DNA from: CBDAPU01 sp965198875
Lineage (GTDB): Bacteria; Pseudomonadota; Gammaproteobacteria; Eutrophobiales; Eutrophobiaceae
Assembly (NCBI GenBank): GCA_965198875.1
Contig: CBDAPU010000001.1
Coordinates: forward strand, 372,001 to 436,000
Length of the DNA stretch: 64,000 nt
Direction: 5' to 3'
Shown: one piece after another, positions 63,501 to 64,000 of the stretch
How positions within the stretch are numbered: position 1 is the stretch's first letter
Layout: each line of letters starts with the position of its first letter
Notes under the pieces: model-generated
What the model saw: only the letters and a program-made list of their open reading frames with translations
What the model was told of the DNA's origin: nothing
Database searches by the model: none
Program-made: the position numbers and the translations under genes

Positions 63501-63943
63501 TCCTCGGCATTGTCTGTCGTTTCAGGTTGTGCGCCAAAACCCGTGAGCACGGGGGTACGCCTGGTAAGCGCAGCGCAGAGCGAATCAATGGTCTGTATGC
63601 GTAGGCGGGCGGGGTTGAGTAACACATGCCAGTTTTTTTCCTGATCACATCTCAACGCCTGCTGTGCCAGCGTGATGGTTTTTGTGTTGTGCTTATCCGC
63701 TGTATCGCTATTTTTGGAGGCGTCCTCAAGCGCCATTAAAATGCGCCCCCTCATTTCAGCGGCCGCCTTGCGCGTGAACGTCATGGCGAGTATCTCCTCG
63801 GGCTCATCCACACAAGCTAACAAACGCAAGTAGCGCTGTATCAGTAGCTCGGTCTTGCCGGAACCCGCCGGCGCCTGAACGATAAATGACTGATCAGGCC
63901 CTAGCGCACGCTGACGTTGTTCCATGTCCATCTCGCGCATCAT
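60527..63943 (-). CDS. AddA/RecB-like UvrD-family helicase-nuclease
   Basis: A 1138-residue superfamily 1 helicase. Motif I APAGSGKTELLIQRYLRLL (residues 24-42), motif Ia MTFTRKAAAEMRGRI, Walker B-like ILVDEFQDIS near 428, motif III VGDPMQSIYRFREA, motif IV NFRSAPGIV, motif V TIHKAKGLEFDTVIIPG near 770 and VI LLYVGATRAKNHLHL near 850. The C-terminus carries a RecB-type nuclease motif, DRTFIDSDGIRWIIDYKTS (about 1067-1085). Acts in double-strand break processing, probably with the upstream gene, whose stop is 4 nt before this start. Not a canonical RecB by length. Confidence 0.9.
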   Translation of the reverse strand: MMREMDMEQRQRALGPDQSFIVQAPAGSGKTELLIQRYLRLLACVDEPEEILAMTFTRKAAAEMRGRILMALEDASKNSDTADKHNTKTITLAQQALRCDQEKNWHVLLNPARLRIQTIDSLCAALTRRTPVLTGFGAQPETTDNAEEYYHQAALNALAELETGRVWSTAIETLLTHLDNDLPRVRDMLIAMLARREQWLRYIARGQQKDALQRDRFESALMGVVESVLSELAMSFPEDLAGELLALINYAAANLLDNNPSSPVSVCHEMQALPSAKATDLKKWRGIAAFCLTDGGSIRKCADVNLGFPPPSSDKIQAERCRSMKRRFAGLTSSLAAHGRLIKNLREVKALPPVHYTDNEWVFIEAVYQLLLLAEAQLRILFAERNKIDFSGVAQAANQALGEADKPTDLALYLEYEIKHILVDEFQDISINQYVLLQKLISGWSPGDGHSLFLVGDPMQSIYRFREAQVALFLNVWREKRLDQFPLTPVNITVNFRSAPGIVHWVNNTFSQVLPEIPDLVRGAVAYVRAQAGRDGPDGEPVNVHPLINAGQAEEAGLVVKLVEQARLSASNASIAILVRNRNHLLDIIPALKRAAIGFRAVDIEALGAQPEIQDLLALTLALNYPADRIAWLAVLRAPWCGLLLEDLHTLAAHPAKAICAGIEDDALLSSLSRDGQRRLGRIRGVLQSALAAFGRYEHSHFIKSVWVQLGGPATVKNAARLQDTALFFSLLSQFEQGGVLRDRDRFVEQVLSLYASPEVGAEDDVQIMTIHKAKGLEFDTVIIPGLSRGTAADEAQLLLWLEQAQGDAQKLLLAPIKQAGEDAAPIYQFLKGIEKEKQYFENGRLLYVGATRAKNHLHLIGTVKTRAKGDGVSLAPPHGSSLLRQLWPVVEDEYRQAAEQADMSQAGQIHEQGAGRPLIRRLTDSWSLPAPVLSPEWKAPTVSSAPPINDIEFEWAGATIKHIGTVVHHCIERLASEGLKNAHEIKIRSDRQYYICALKRLGVTGEELAYAGRQVESALINMTGDERGRWILDGEHQEQENEYAITGLHEGRLVSVVIDRTFIDSDGIRWIIDYKTSRHEGADLDVFLDEEQTRYARQLEKYGHLMQGVDERPVKLGLYFPLLCGWREWTLKTPAVS

Positions 63944-63947
63944 CCGC

Positions 63948-64000
63948 TCACGCCTTTATCTCCCCCACATCCTCAGGGTGCCTCCGTATTTCATGGATCC
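63948..64000 (-). CDS. C-terminus of upstream gene, probably AddB-like nuclease (partial)
   Basis: The last 17 codons of a minus-strand gene cut by the window edge read HEIRRHPEDVGEIKA then TGA, 4 nt before the helicase start. The tight spacing shows an operon. In proteobacteria the partner of such a helicase is usually a PD-(D/E)xK family AddB-like protein, but the visible residues are too few to prove it. Confidence 0.45.
   Translation of the reverse strand, partial: IHEIRRHPEDVGEIKA

Overview
The window looks like chromosome of a free-living or facultatively symbiotic gammaproteobacterium of moderate GC. The evidence is a fabA-fabB pair, a dam methylase next to bolA, the gammaproteobacterial rpsP-rimM-trmD-rplS and rimP-nusA-infB-rbfA-truB-rpsO-pnp operons, a class III (PhaC/PhaE) polyhydroxyalkanoate synthase, hopanoid-associated genes and an Entner-Doudoroff eda-kdgK pair. 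Class III PHA synthase together with hopanoid genes is reminiscent of Chromatiales, Nitrosococcales or Methylococcales, but no gene fixes the order.

Positions 1-1113 hold bolA and dam. From about 1.1 to 19.1 kb lies an accessory defence island in visible decay. It has an excisionase-like HTH protein, an intact type III-like restriction helicase (Res) and an intact hicBA module. Around these are ruins: a frameshifted VapB-type antitoxin, a HigA fragment, the first 160 residues of the matching methyltransferase joined to the tail of an ImmA/IrrE protein, a frameshifted DUF4411 toxin, a truncated RelE-helicase fusion, and a gene broken by a 16-bp tandem duplication. Next comes an apparently intact type I restriction-modification operon (hsdM, hsdS, hsdR on the minus strand) with a VapC/Phd-type toxin-antitoxin pair lodged between hsdM and hsdS. 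The island ends in a darT toxin gene split by a 140-bp MITE whose removal restores the frame.

From 19.1 to 42.8 kb the content is core: KDPG aldolase and KDG kinase, xerD, the S16/RimM/TrmD/L19 operon, 5-formyl-THF cyclo-ligase, RimO, a homoserine acyltransferase with a partner P-loop protein, a two-gene molybdenum hydroxylase, the large translation/RNA operon with an intrinsic terminator in its leader, and malate synthase G.

From 43.0 to 50.1 kb is a hopanoid-type cluster: a degraded hpnL, a squalene synthase, hpnG, hpnN, a CDP-alcohol phosphatidyltransferase and hpnA. From 50.3 to 55.7 kb a minus-strand run encodes IspG, acetyl-CoA synthetase and PHA synthase. The rest holds fabA-fabB, a SAM methyltransferase, a putative outer-membrane barrel protein, a gene-free stretch with an 86-bp tandem duplication, and an AddA/RecB-like helicase-nuclease at the right edge.

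I found no tRNA, rRNA or CRISPR array. No wholly new system stands out. The strongest unexplained material is the pattern of decay in the island, the toxin-antitoxin pair inside the hsd operon, the MITE in darT, the broken hpnL, and a few unrecognised small genes (6385-7002, 8887-9523, 27684-28523).
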